A DNA stretch of 64,000 bases from the NCBI RefSeq assembly GCF_002917105.1, contig NZ_PQFZ01000005.1, positions 341,540-405,539 of the forward strand, read 5' to 3'. Position 1 is the stretch's first letter, and every line of letters begins with the position of its first letter. The DNA comes from Allobosea psychrotolerans (GTDB lineage: Bacteria; Pseudomonadota; Alphaproteobacteria; Rhizobiales; Beijerinckiaceae). Under the pieces are notes generated by a model. The model had not been told where the DNA came from and did not search any database. It saw only the letters and a program-made list of their open reading frames with translations. This document shows, in pieces, positions 35,067-43,002 of the stretch. Both the position numbers and the translations under genes were made by a program.

Positions 35067-35963
35067 ATGATCGACTGGGATGACGTTCGCTATTTTCTTG
35101 CCGTGGCGCGCGGAGGCTCGGTGCGGGCTGCTGCCAAGCACCTCGAGGTGAACCACTCCACCGTGCTGCGACGCATCGCCCAGCTCGAGGACCGCCTTGC
35201 GGCGCAGATGTTTGAAAAGCTGCCTTCGGGCTACCGCCTGACGGCTGCGGGCGAGGAGGTTCTCGAACTCGCCCACCAGATGGAAGCGTCGTCGCACCAG
35301 CTGGAGACGCGTATCTTCGGGCGCGACCAGAGCGCCCGCGGGCTTCTGCGGGTGACGCTGCCACCCTTCCTCGCGACGCACCTGCTGATGCCGGATCTCG
35401 CCGATTTCGCGCGCCTCCATCCGGATATCGAGATGGAAATCGTGTCGACCGGCGAAGTGGCGAATCTGACCAACCGAGAGGCCGATGTTGCGATCCGCAT
35501 CGTCGGCGATCGCAAGACCTTGCCGCTCAATCTTCACGGCCTGAAGGGGCCGGAGCTGTTCAGCGGCGTCTACATGTCTCGCGATCGACTGGCCGCGTGG
35601 CGTGCGGGAACGCCTGATCCCATCCGGTGGATCGTCATAGACAATCATGGCCTCCCGGTCTGGGCGCGCGAGGGAGAGGTTCACACCACGGGAGTTCCGT
35701 TCAGGACCCCCGACGCCGAGACGCAGATCGTCGCTGTACGGCAAGGGATCGGCATGACGAAACTGCCCTGCTTCGTCGGAGATGCCGACGCTCTCCTGGT
35801 GAGGGTGCCGGGTACCGGCCTGCCCATGCATGGGACGCTCTGGCTTCTCACGCAAGGCGAGGCGCGCAAGACGAAGCGCGTGCGGCTCTTCACCGAGTTC
35901 ATCTCCCGCAGGCTCGCCGCATACGCTCCGCTTCTCGCGGGGCTGTCCGGATCGCGCGAGTGA
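35067..35963 (+). CDS. LysR-family transcriptional regulator
   Basis: 298 residues. 'DVRYFLAVARGGSVRAAAKH' and 'LEVNHSTVLRRIAQLEDRLA' form the HTH of the LysR subgroup with 'INHSTVxRRIxxLE', followed by the effector domain ('LPPFLATHLLMPDLADFARL', 'VAIRIVGDRKTLPLNLHG'). It is divergent from the SDR-led cluster with 269 nt between, so it is the probable regulator. Start at MIDWDDVRYF; a GTG six codons earlier is possible. Confidence 0.92.
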   Translation: MIDWDDVRYFLAVARGGSVRAAAKHLEVNHSTVLRRIAQLEDRLAAQMFEKLPSGYRLTAAGEEVLELAHQMEASSHQLETRIFGRDQSARGLLRVTLPPFLATHLLMPDLADFARLHPDIEMEIVSTGEVANLTNREADVAIRIVGDRKTLPLNLHGLKGPELFSGVYMSRDRLAAWRAGTPDPIRWIVIDNHGLPVWAREGEVHTTGVPFRTPDAETQIVAVRQGIGMTKLPCFVGDADALLVRVPGTGLPMHGTLWLLTQGEARKTKRVRLFTEFISRRLAAYAPLLAGLSGSRE

Positions 35964-36117
35964 CGCCCGGCAGCTCGCCGGCGACGCCTGCAGTGGACGG
36001 GTGTCTGCAGGCGGACATTGAGATCGGAGCCTTTGGACCGGCCATGCCCCTGGGACGACGGGCTGCCGCCGCAGACTTCGCCACGATCGCTTTGGTCCCG
36101 AACAGCCCTTTTTCGTC

Positions 36118-36363
36118 TCAGCGACGGCTGCTCGAAACCCGGCCCTGATGCCCACTGGAGAGGAACTGCATGAAAGCCGGCGGGAGCTCGATGAAGTCGA
36201 GCGCTTGCTGACCGATATCGAACTCCGCGATAGCCTCGGTCAGCATCTCGAATTCCCGCTCACCATCGGAATTCCTCGGTGACGAGATGAGCTGTGCAGC
36301 TCGCAGCACAGCAGCCTTCCGCTGTTCATAAGACGAGATCGTCACGGCGTCGGCGTTGGGCAT
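36118..36363 (-). CDS. Small conserved-looking protein, unknown function
   Basis: 81 residues: 'ISSYEQRKAAVLRAAQLISS' then 'DGEREFEMLTEAIAEFD' and 'ALDFIELPPAFMQFL'. The helical pattern with xxEREFEMLTEAIAEFE resembles the N-terminal region of HigA-like antitoxins and small hypothetical proteins of Hyphomicrobiales, but it lacks the HTH. GAGGTGG lies near the ATG. No toxin gene is adjacent. Modest confidence that it is expressed. Confidence 0.5.
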   Translation of the reverse strand: MPNADAVTISSYEQRKAAVLRAAQLISSPRNSDGEREFEMLTEAIAEFDIGQQALDFIELPPAFMQFLSSGHQGRVSSSRR

Positions 36364-36717
36364 GACACCACCTCATCGCTACGCAACCTCACATCCGCTA
36401 CATTAGCGATCCAAGCGCTGGAAGACGAGTCGCTTCTACGCGATCGCCCGGTAGCTGGCCCCTGCCCCTGGTCTCGCCGAGAGTGTGCCGCACCGCCGCA
36501 ATGACCGTGCGGCGCGCGCCCTGCCCGCCCATCGGCGAGCACGCGTGATGATCTTGGGCTTGCGCCAGGATTGCCTGAAAGCCGGTTTGCCCGATGCCGG
36601 CGATGCGCCAGGAGCGAACATTGGCGACTTGCCTGGAAGCGGCATTGCCGGCTTTGCGCCACATGCCTGCTTCGGTTGGTGAGCTTTCAGACCTGAAAGC
36701 GAGCGAAACGCATCGTC
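36364..36717. other. Intergenic region with repeat copy B
   Basis: 354 nt, mostly made of the interspersed repeat at 36458-36624. No gene supported. Confidence 0.6.
36458..36624. repeat. Interspersed intergenic repeat, copy B
   Basis: Same repeat as 17451-17631: CCTGGTCTCGCCGAGA, GCCGCCGCAATGACCG, GCACGCGTGATG, GCGCCAGGATTGCCTGAAAG and CCCGATGCCGGCGATGCGCC in order. Copy B lacks the tandem duplication seen in copy A and ends in CAGGAGCGAACATTGG. Confidence 0.8.
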
Positions 36718-38562
36718 TCACGCCACGACATGCGAGACCAATCTCGACGGCGTTCCGGGTCCGAGATGCACCGTGTTGCGCGCTACGTTGCTGGTGCGCC
36801 CCTTGCCTTCCGCTGCGCCGGTGTTCGGGTTCACGTCGAATTTGGGGAAGTTGGACGACGAGATGTCGAGGCGGATCCGGTGTCCGGCCTTGAACAGATT
36901 CGCCACGGCGAACAGTTCGATCACGATGTTGAAAATCTCGCCATTACGGATCGGCTCCGGCTCTTCCCAGGACTTGCGATAGCGGCAGCGGAAGATGCCA
37001 TCGCTAAGGTTCATCGCGAAACCGGTCGGATAATCCGCGCTGGGGGGATGAACATCGATGAGCTTGGCCGTGAAATCCGTATCCGGCGCATCGGATGAGG
37101 CCCACAGATGGACCGAGACCGGCCCAACGAAAGTGACGTCCCGCGGCAAAGGCTCGGTTTCGAACATCAGAACGTCCGGCCTCGCCGAAAGCGGCAGGCC
37201 CGGCGTCCTGCATCCGAGGAAGCGCTTGTCCTCGCGCTGATCGAAGGCGCCGCCTTCGAAGACCGGCTGGCCGCTCGTCAGCGCCCCGCCGATCGTCGGA
37301 ACGGGATCGCGCGGATCGAAATCATAGGTGATCGCCTGTGCCGTCGCGGCTGGCCCATCGACCGACAAGATGCCGTCCGGGCGCAGGTGGAAGGCGGTCT
37401 CGCGAGTCTGTGGCGGCGGCCAGCTCTCGGCCTCCATCCAACGCCCGCCATGGTCGAGCTGTCCCGCGGGAGTCCGGACGCCGGATCCGCCCCCCATTAC
37501 AAACAGGCGCACGGGAGGGTTTTCCCCGGTCGGCCCTGCCTGCTTGAGCCGGCGATCGAACCAGTCGATCCGGAAGCGCAGCCAATTCTCGGCGAGATTG
37601 CCGTCGAAAGGAGCTGCCGGGCCGAAATCGACGTCGCCGAAGACCCGATGCGTGCGGTTGCCATGCGTCCAAGGGCCCATCACGAGTTCGGGCCGATACT
37701 GCCCCCGGCTCAGGCCAGCGAAATTCTCGAAAGTCGTCGGAACATAGACATCGTACCAGCTCGACATCAGCAGGATGGGGATGTCCGGGATCTGGTCGTA
37801 AGAGCCGGCGGCATAGATGCCGAGCGCCTTCCAATAGTCGCTGAACGACCCGTTCTGCCATTGCTCCAGCAGGTAGCTCTCGTATTCAGGCTCCCACCGG
37901 ATCGGGGAATTGCCGCGGCTCCACGGCATGCGCCCGAACCAATCGATGATGTTTTCGGCATCCAGAGCGGCGCGCAGGTTGGGATCATCCGCACAGGCGC
38001 GCCCTTCGCTCGCGCGATTATACGCCCAGGTTGCCTGCTTCAGCTCGAAGGCCCCGCCCTGCCGAATCCCGCAGCGATAGGCATTCGAAAAACCGCCGCT
38101 ATCCAGGATCATCGCGCAGAGCGCCGGCGGAGCCAGGCAGGCCGCCGCCAGTTGCGTGTGGGCGGCATAGGACAGGCCCATCGTGCCGACCTTGCCGGAA
38201 CACCACTCCTGTTCGGAGATCCAGTGGATGGTGTCGTAGCCGTCAGGCGCCTCGGAGAGGTATTTGGTGAACTCGCCCTGGGAGCCGTAACGGCCACGGC
38301 AATCCTGGAAGACCACGGCATAGCCGGCCTCGCAAAACGCCTTCGCAACCTCGCTCCGGCTCATCGGCCGATCGCTGCCGACCGTCAGCTCGGAGCGAGA
38401 CGCCAGATGCTTTCCATATGGCGTGCGCTCCAGGATCGCGTGAAAAGGCCCGTCTCGTCCCGCAGGCAGATAGACGTCGGTGGCGAGGCGAATGCCGTCC
38501 CGCATGGTGACCAGAACGTCCCGGAGCAGCCTGGGCTCTCCGCTTGAAGCCGCCGTACCCAT
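36718..38562 (-). CDS. CocE/NonD family hydrolase (X-Pro dipeptidyl-peptidase-like)
   Basis: 614 residues. The alpha/beta-hydrolase core (residues 10-330) has nucleophile Ser in 'GKVGTMGLSYAAHTQLAAA' (variant of the usual GxSYxG), Asp in 'LLMSSWYDVYVPTTFENF' and His in 'LVMGPWTHGNRTHRVFGD'; a C-terminal jelly-roll domain follows ('RPDVLMFETEPLPRDVTFVG', 'GHRIRLDISSSNFPKFDVNP'). The family covers cocaine esterase, glutaryl-7-ACA acylases and X-Pro peptidases, so ester or amide cleavage is likely. No signal peptide. It starts 4 nt after the M28 gene stop, in an iclR-M28-cocE operon. Confidence 0.93.
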   Translation of the reverse strand: MGTAASSGEPRLLRDVLVTMRDGIRLATDVYLPAGRDGPFHAILERTPYGKHLASRSELTVGSDRPMSRSEVAKAFCEAGYAVVFQDCRGRYGSQGEFTKYLSEAPDGYDTIHWISEQEWCSGKVGTMGLSYAAHTQLAAACLAPPALCAMILDSGGFSNAYRCGIRQGGAFELKQATWAYNRASEGRACADDPNLRAALDAENIIDWFGRMPWSRGNSPIRWEPEYESYLLEQWQNGSFSDYWKALGIYAAGSYDQIPDIPILLMSSWYDVYVPTTFENFAGLSRGQYRPELVMGPWTHGNRTHRVFGDVDFGPAAPFDGNLAENWLRFRIDWFDRRLKQAGPTGENPPVRLFVMGGGSGVRTPAGQLDHGGRWMEAESWPPPQTRETAFHLRPDGILSVDGPAATAQAITYDFDPRDPVPTIGGALTSGQPVFEGGAFDQREDKRFLGCRTPGLPLSARPDVLMFETEPLPRDVTFVGPVSVHLWASSDAPDTDFTAKLIDVHPPSADYPTGFAMNLSDGIFRCRYRKSWEEPEPIRNGEIFNIVIELFAVANLFKAGHRIRLDISSSNFPKFDVNPNTGAAEGKGRTSNVARNTVHLGPGTPSRLVSHVVA

Positions 38563-38566
38563 CCTG

Positions 38567-40312
38567 TCAGGCTCCTGCCAAGTCGGTGGAGGAGTGCGAG
38601 GCCGCCGCGTTCGACGGCTTGGCCAGGGATGCCGCCGCCAGGAGGCTCGATGCTGCGGTGAGGCTGTGGGTCAGCCGGTTGAGCGCACGCACCGCATCCA
38701 CCTCCGCAAACCGGGCCGCGTCGCCGGCTGCACTGGAGACCAGCCGCCGGATCGGATCGAGGATCGGCCACGACGGTAGCGAGAGCGCGGGATCGTGAAC
38801 GAAGCGATCCCCTCTGGTGTAGTCAAGCGGCACGAGGATGCGGCTCAGCTTCATGACCGCGCGATCATGCGTCGACGCATCGAGCGCCATTCCGTCGAAC
38901 GCGGAAAGGGCGAGTGCGAGGGTCTTGGCCTTGCCGAGCGCCTGACCAAGACGCGGCGCGCCGTTCAATTGATCCTCGAGCCTGGCCAATTCACCGGCGA
39001 GATCGCCGAGCTGATTGGCGTAATCGATCGGCAACCGCTCTCGCGTCAGAAGTTCCAGCACGACGCGCAGCACGATCCGCGCGTCGCGAACCAGCAAGGC
39101 AGGATCGATCTTGTCGAGCAGGTCGTGCTCGGTATGCCACCACCACCCGAGATCATTGCGCATCTTGAGAGCGCTCGGCTCTTGCAGGCTGAGACTGCCG
39201 AAGACCGAGGGAATACCGATCCCCGGGAAGGAGTCGTCGGCCGAGCGCGCCTTGCGGCGCCCGGCCAGTTCCTGCCCGGTCTCCTCCGCGATCGCAGCCG
39301 CGGCGATTCCAAAAAGTCCGCCGGCCGAGCCGGTCCGGGTCAGATCGTTCGCGCCGATCGCGCCGGGGCTGTCGAGATTCACATGCGCGGCGCAGCGCGC
39401 GTCGAGTTCCGCCCAGTGATGGTCCGCGTACCAGGCCGATCCGGAATAGCGCCCCTGCGAATGCCCGGACCAGAAGCAGATGCGAATGCCCCGGCGCCAC
39501 GCCTTCCGCTGCTCCAGGCACAGTCGCAAGACCTCGAGCATCGCGATATTGGCGGAGCCGTTGTCCATGACCCCGTTGAACCAGGTGTCAACATGGCATG
39601 AGAGCAGGATGAAAGGCCCTTGCGGATCGTCGGCAAGCGGCAGATCGCCGACGAGAAGCGGCGTCTTGCGCCAGCCGGTATCCACGTCCGCATGAAGCGT
39701 GACCTCGACCGCGCCAGCCTTCAGCGCGTTCCGCAGGGCTTCGCCCTCCGCATTGCTGATCGTCAGGACGACGACGTTCGGCAGGGCCGAGCGCGTATCG
39801 ACAGACGGATTGCCCCAGATCGGCGAGATGCACATCTCGTGCAGCAAGTGGTGAGGGCTGATCTGCACCACGCCCGCTGCGCCCGCCTGCGAGGCCAGCA
39901 GGGCTATGCCGGGACTTGCGATTCCATTGACCAGGGCGATTCGGCCGCGGAGGTCTCGTTCGGCGAAGGCTGTGCGAGCGCCCTCGCCAAGATCGACGAG
40001 CGCCCCCGTCAGACCACCGGCCGGCGAGGAAAGCGACATCGAATGCGTGATCGCCGTCACGGATCGCCCCCCGACGACGAGCCGAGCAGGGCCGGGAATG
40101 CTGATATACGCGTCGTGAGCCATGAGCTCGGTTTTCAGCCCAAGCTGATCGAGCCGCTCCTCGAGCCAGGCGAAGCTGGAGGCTTCCCCCGCGGTTCCCG
40201 CCACTTTGGACCACTGGGCCAGTGCTTTCAGCCCGGTCATCATGCCGGCCGCAGATACTTTATCGACAAGCACCGGTTCCAGGTCGCCTTCGGTTTGCGT
40301 TGCTAAAGCCAT
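38567..40312 (-). CDS. M28 family metallopeptidase-like protein with altered catalytic residue
   Basis: 581 residues. An N-terminal part with a PA-like insert is followed by the M28 zinc domain. Ligands: His240 ('LSCHVDTW'), Asp250 ('GVMDNGSAN'), Asp314 ('HVNLDSPG') and His393 ('WWWHTEHD'). The usual catalytic Glu-Glu pair (xxGAEExGLxGS) is His284-Ser285 in 'CFWSGHSQGRYSGSAWYAD', so the general base and one zinc ligand are changed. Such GHS variants are a recognisable M28 subgroup. No signal peptide is evident. The start at 40312 is preferred over a TTG 14 codons upstream. It is 51 nt after iclR. Confidence 0.88.
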   Translation of the reverse strand: MALATQTEGDLEPVLVDKVSAAGMMTGLKALAQWSKVAGTAGEASSFAWLEERLDQLGLKTELMAHDAYISIPGPARLVVGGRSVTAITHSMSLSSPAGGLTGALVDLGEGARTAFAERDLRGRIALVNGIASPGIALLASQAGAAGVVQISPHHLLHEMCISPIWGNPSVDTRSALPNVVVLTISNAEGEALRNALKAGAVEVTLHADVDTGWRKTPLLVGDLPLADDPQGPFILLSCHVDTWFNGVMDNGSANIAMLEVLRLCLEQRKAWRRGIRICFWSGHSQGRYSGSAWYADHHWAELDARCAAHVNLDSPGAIGANDLTRTGSAGGLFGIAAAAIAEETGQELAGRRKARSADDSFPGIGIPSVFGSLSLQEPSALKMRNDLGWWWHTEHDLLDKIDPALLVRDARIVLRVVLELLTRERLPIDYANQLGDLAGELARLEDQLNGAPRLGQALGKAKTLALALSAFDGMALDASTHDRAVMKLSRILVPLDYTRGDRFVHDPALSLPSWPILDPIRRLVSSAAGDAARFAEVDAVRALNRLTHSLTAASSLLAAASLAKPSNAAASHSSTDLAGA

Positions 40313-40363
40313 GGTGATGGCATCCTCGTCTTTGACGTCTGCATGGAAGGGCAAGCCTACTCC

Positions 40364-41152
40364 TCAGCCGGGGTTTCTTGATGCCGCGAGCAGCGCCGAG
40401 AGTTCCCGGGCCGCACTGCGAACAGTCTCGACAAGAGTGGGAAGAAGGCTCTCGCTCACCCGCCCCGTGGGCGCTCCGATGTGGATCGTCGCGATGATCT
40501 TGCCGTCCGGGCCCATCACTGGCGCGGAAATCGAAATCAGGTCGGGGCTCACCTCGCCATGGCTGACATAGAAACCTTGGCTGCGAACATTCGCGAGCAC
40601 CTGCCGAAGCCGATCAGGGTCGACGCAGGTCCGCTCCGTGAACGCCTTCAGCGGCTCGCTGAGAAGCGTTTCTCGAAAGGCTTCATCCTGAAAGGCCAGA
40701 AGAACCACACCGGAACCGGCATGCATCGGCCGGCTGCCGCCAATGCCCGCCAGCACCTTCACCGCCCTTTCCGGTTCCCAGCCCGCCACGCAAAGGCTGT
40801 TTCGGCCATCGCGAACGCGCAGCTGGACCGTCTCGCCGGTGCTGCTTCCGAGCTTCGCGATAATGGGGCCTGCTATCCGCGCGATGTCGATTTGTCGCTC
40901 AGCCGCATTCCCGATCGCCAATGCGGCCAAACCCAGCCGATATGTTCGCTTTTCGGCTGTCGAGCTGATGAAATTACTGGCCTCGAGACTGCACAGAAGT
41001 CGGTACACCCTGGCTTTGCTCTGCCCTGAACGGCGCGTGATCTCGGAAAGACCCAGGTCTGGCGCCTCCGCAATGAGCTGAAGAACGCCGAGCGCGGCAT
41101 CGACCGCATCGACCCGGTACTTCTCGATCTCTTTTGGCGGGGACGCTCTCAT
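40364..41152 (-). CDS. IclR family transcriptional regulator
   Basis: 262 residues. Winged HTH 'AALGVLQLIAEAPDLGLSEI' then 'TRRSGQSKARVYRLLCSLEA', and an IclR ligand domain with 'GETVQLRVRDGRNSLCVAGW', 'MHAGSGVVLLAFQDEA' and 'GEVSPDLISISAPVMGPDGK'. It is divergent from the deacetylase-led operon; a perfect 21-bp palindrome lies between (41231-41251). It probably responds to the imported compound and controls both directions. Confidence 0.94.
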   Translation of the reverse strand: MRASPPKEIEKYRVDAVDAALGVLQLIAEAPDLGLSEITRRSGQSKARVYRLLCSLEASNFISSTAEKRTYRLGLAALAIGNAAERQIDIARIAGPIIAKLGSSTGETVQLRVRDGRNSLCVAGWEPERAVKVLAGIGGSRPMHAGSGVVLLAFQDEAFRETLLSEPLKAFTERTCVDPDRLRQVLANVRSQGFYVSHGEVSPDLISISAPVMGPDGKIIATIHIGAPTGRVSESLLPTLVETVRSAARELSALLAASRNPG

Positions 41153-41230
41153 CTTGGGCGCTCTTCTTCTGTTCAGCCCCGAACCGACGGGGCCACCCTC
41201 TCGTGAAGTTCGCTCCTAGCACAACGCCGA

Positions 41231-41251
41231 TTGGTTCGCTAGATGAACCAA
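41231..41251. promoter_or_regulatory. IclR-type operator palindrome
   Basis: TTGGTTC-GCTAGAT-GAACCAA: perfect 7-bp arms around a 7-nt spacer, 79 nt from the iclR start and 116 nt before the first deacetylase gene. A further GGTTCA half-site follows at 41254. A TTGACA hexamer at 41264-41269 could be the -35 of the rightward promoter. Confidence 0.65.
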
Positions 41252-41366
41252 TGGTTCAATAATTTGACATCGACACGAGTCCGACGCAAGCTCCCTCGAA
41301 ATCGAGCTTTGGCAGCGCTCACCCGGCACGGGCCGCGCCATCGAGATCGCAGGGAACGAAGAGCCG

Positions 41367-42206
41367 ATGGCCCAAGATGCACTGGCCCAGGATGCAGAAG
41401 ACCGAGCCGGCCGGGTCCGCTGGCCCGGCAAGGCCGGAGCGGTCGTCTGCGTCACGATCCATGTCGACGGCCCCGCCGTCGAAGCCGGCCGTGGGCAAAA
41501 CGCGCTCGGAATTCACAGCCGCGGCCGTTACGCGCTCCGGCGCGGCATCCACCGCTATCTGGAGATGCTCGACCGGCATGGCGTGAAGGCGACCTTCTTC
41601 TGCTGCGGCTACGACGCCGAGCATTGGCCGGAGCCATTCTTCGCGATCCAGCGAGCGGGGCACGAGATTGCAGCCCATGGCTACCAGCACGAAGGCTTCG
41701 ACCTTGGTGACAGGGAGCCGGAGCTGCTCGAAAAGACCCATCGGATCCTCGCCGGCTTCGGCCAGGAACCGGTCGGCTGGTGCTCGCCGTCCGGACGCAA
41801 GAGCCGGCTGACCCTGCCGACGCTGCGACGCCTCGGCTATATCTACGACGCGAGCGAGAAGGACGAGGACATCCCCTATCTGCTGGAGGATGGCTTCATG
41901 ATCCTGCCGAACAACACTGTCTCGCTCGACGATTTCCCGATGTATTTCACGGGCGGGGCTTCGGCTGCGGAGGTCGAGCGCAACTTCGTGCAGGAGTTCG
42001 ACGCCGCGCTCCACCGCGACGGTTACGTTCACCTCACGGTGCATCCCCGGGCGGGTGGCGGATCAGGCACGCCGGCGCGGGCGGGAGCGGTCGACCGCTT
42101 CCTGGCCCATGCCAAAGCGACGCCTGGCACCCGCTTCATGACCTGCCGCGACCTTGCGGAATATTGCCTGAGCGAGCCGTCCCGCTGGAAGGAGCCACGG
42201 GCATGA
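41367..42206 (+). CDS. Polysaccharide deacetylase-like (NodB/PuuE fold) protein 1
   Basis: 279 residues. NodB-type motifs: 'VCVTIHVDGPAVEAG' (the usual TFDxD is here His32-Val-Asp34, so the first Asp is replaced), 'VKATFFCCGYDAEHWPE', 'GHEIAAHGYQHEGF' (His104 and His108, both kept), 'GWCSPSGRKSRLT' and 'VHLTVHPRAGG'. This layout resembles the PuuE/cyclic-imide-hydrolase-like subgroup rather than chitin deacetylases, so a cyclic amide or N-acyl substrate is plausible. Cytoplasmic. The stop overlaps the next gene by ATGA. Confidence 0.88.
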   Translation: MAQDALAQDAEDRAGRVRWPGKAGAVVCVTIHVDGPAVEAGRGQNALGIHSRGRYALRRGIHRYLEMLDRHGVKATFFCCGYDAEHWPEPFFAIQRAGHEIAAHGYQHEGFDLGDREPELLEKTHRILAGFGQEPVGWCSPSGRKSRLTLPTLRRLGYIYDASEKDEDIPYLLEDGFMILPNNTVSLDDFPMYFTGGASAAEVERNFVQEFDAALHRDGYVHLTVHPRAGGGSGTPARAGAVDRFLAHAKATPGTRFMTCRDLAEYCLSEPSRWKEPRA

Positions 42207-42985
42207 CCGGTTCTCTGCTGATCACCGTGAATGTGCACGGTATCGGCCCGGAAGCTGCAGGCATTCCGGAGGCCGAACTGTTCGGCCGCGATGCCCATGG
42301 CCGCTACACCTATCGCATCGGCCTTGCCCGTCTACTCGATGCCTTGCGCGACGACGGGCTTCCCGCGACCTTCTTCTGGCCGGCGATGGAGGCGGAAAGG
42401 CTGCCTCACCTGGTCGAACGCTGCCTGCGGGACGGCCACGAGATCGCCAGTCATGGACGCGCGTTCGAGGACCACGCGGCGCTGGGTCGCGCGGCGGAAG
42501 CAGCCGCCATCGGCCAGGCCCATGAGACCCTGCTTCGCCTGAGCGGATCGCCGCCGCGCGGTTTCCGCTCTCCGACCGGCACCCTGTCCCCCGACACGAT
42601 CCCGATCCTACAAAGCCTCGGCTATCTCTACGATTCGAGCTTCCTCGACGATGACAGCCCCTATGGATTGGGCGTTCATGGCGGCGAGCGCATGGTCGAG
42701 TTGCCCGTTTCGGAAGGCCTGACGGACGCTACGCATTTCCGCCGGCGCGTCACGCAGGACCGTGCCGAAGAACTCATCCGCGAGGAGCTCACGGCTTTGC
42801 TCGCGGTCGATGGCTATGCCTGCCTCACCTTCCATCCACGTGCCGATATCGGCGTCGGCCGCGCCGCGCGCCTGCCCTTGATCCGGCGCCTTGTCGAGCT
42901 GGCTGGGGAGCAGGGAGCCAAACCCGTCCTCTGCAGCTGGCTGGCACAGCATTTCCGCGCGACCGCCGTCGTGCCGGCACCCTGA
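42203..42985 (+). CDS. Polysaccharide deacetylase-like (NodB/PuuE fold) protein 2, degraded metal site
   Basis: 260 residues, a paralogue of the preceding protein. 'LLITVNVHGIGPEAAG' has Asn10 and His12 in place of the two Asp of the TFDxD motif, and 'GHEIASHGRAFEDHAAL' keeps the first His (84) but has Phe88 for the second. The remaining fold motifs are present ('LPATFFWPAMEAERLPH', 'RGFRSPTGTLSPDTI', 'ACLTFHPRADIGVGRAAR'). Translational coupling to protein 1 suggests that the two form one complex, with this subunit structural or supplying residues in trans. Confidence 0.87.
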   Translation: MTGSLLITVNVHGIGPEAAGIPEAELFGRDAHGRYTYRIGLARLLDALRDDGLPATFFWPAMEAERLPHLVERCLRDGHEIASHGRAFEDHAALGRAAEAAAIGQAHETLLRLSGSPPRGFRSPTGTLSPDTIPILQSLGYLYDSSFLDDDSPYGLGVHGGERMVELPVSEGLTDATHFRRRVTQDRAEELIREELTALLAVDGYACLTFHPRADIGVGRAARLPLIRRLVELAGEQGAKPVLCSWLAQHFRATAVVPAP

Positions 42986-43002
42986 CATGATCGGAGATTG
43001 AG

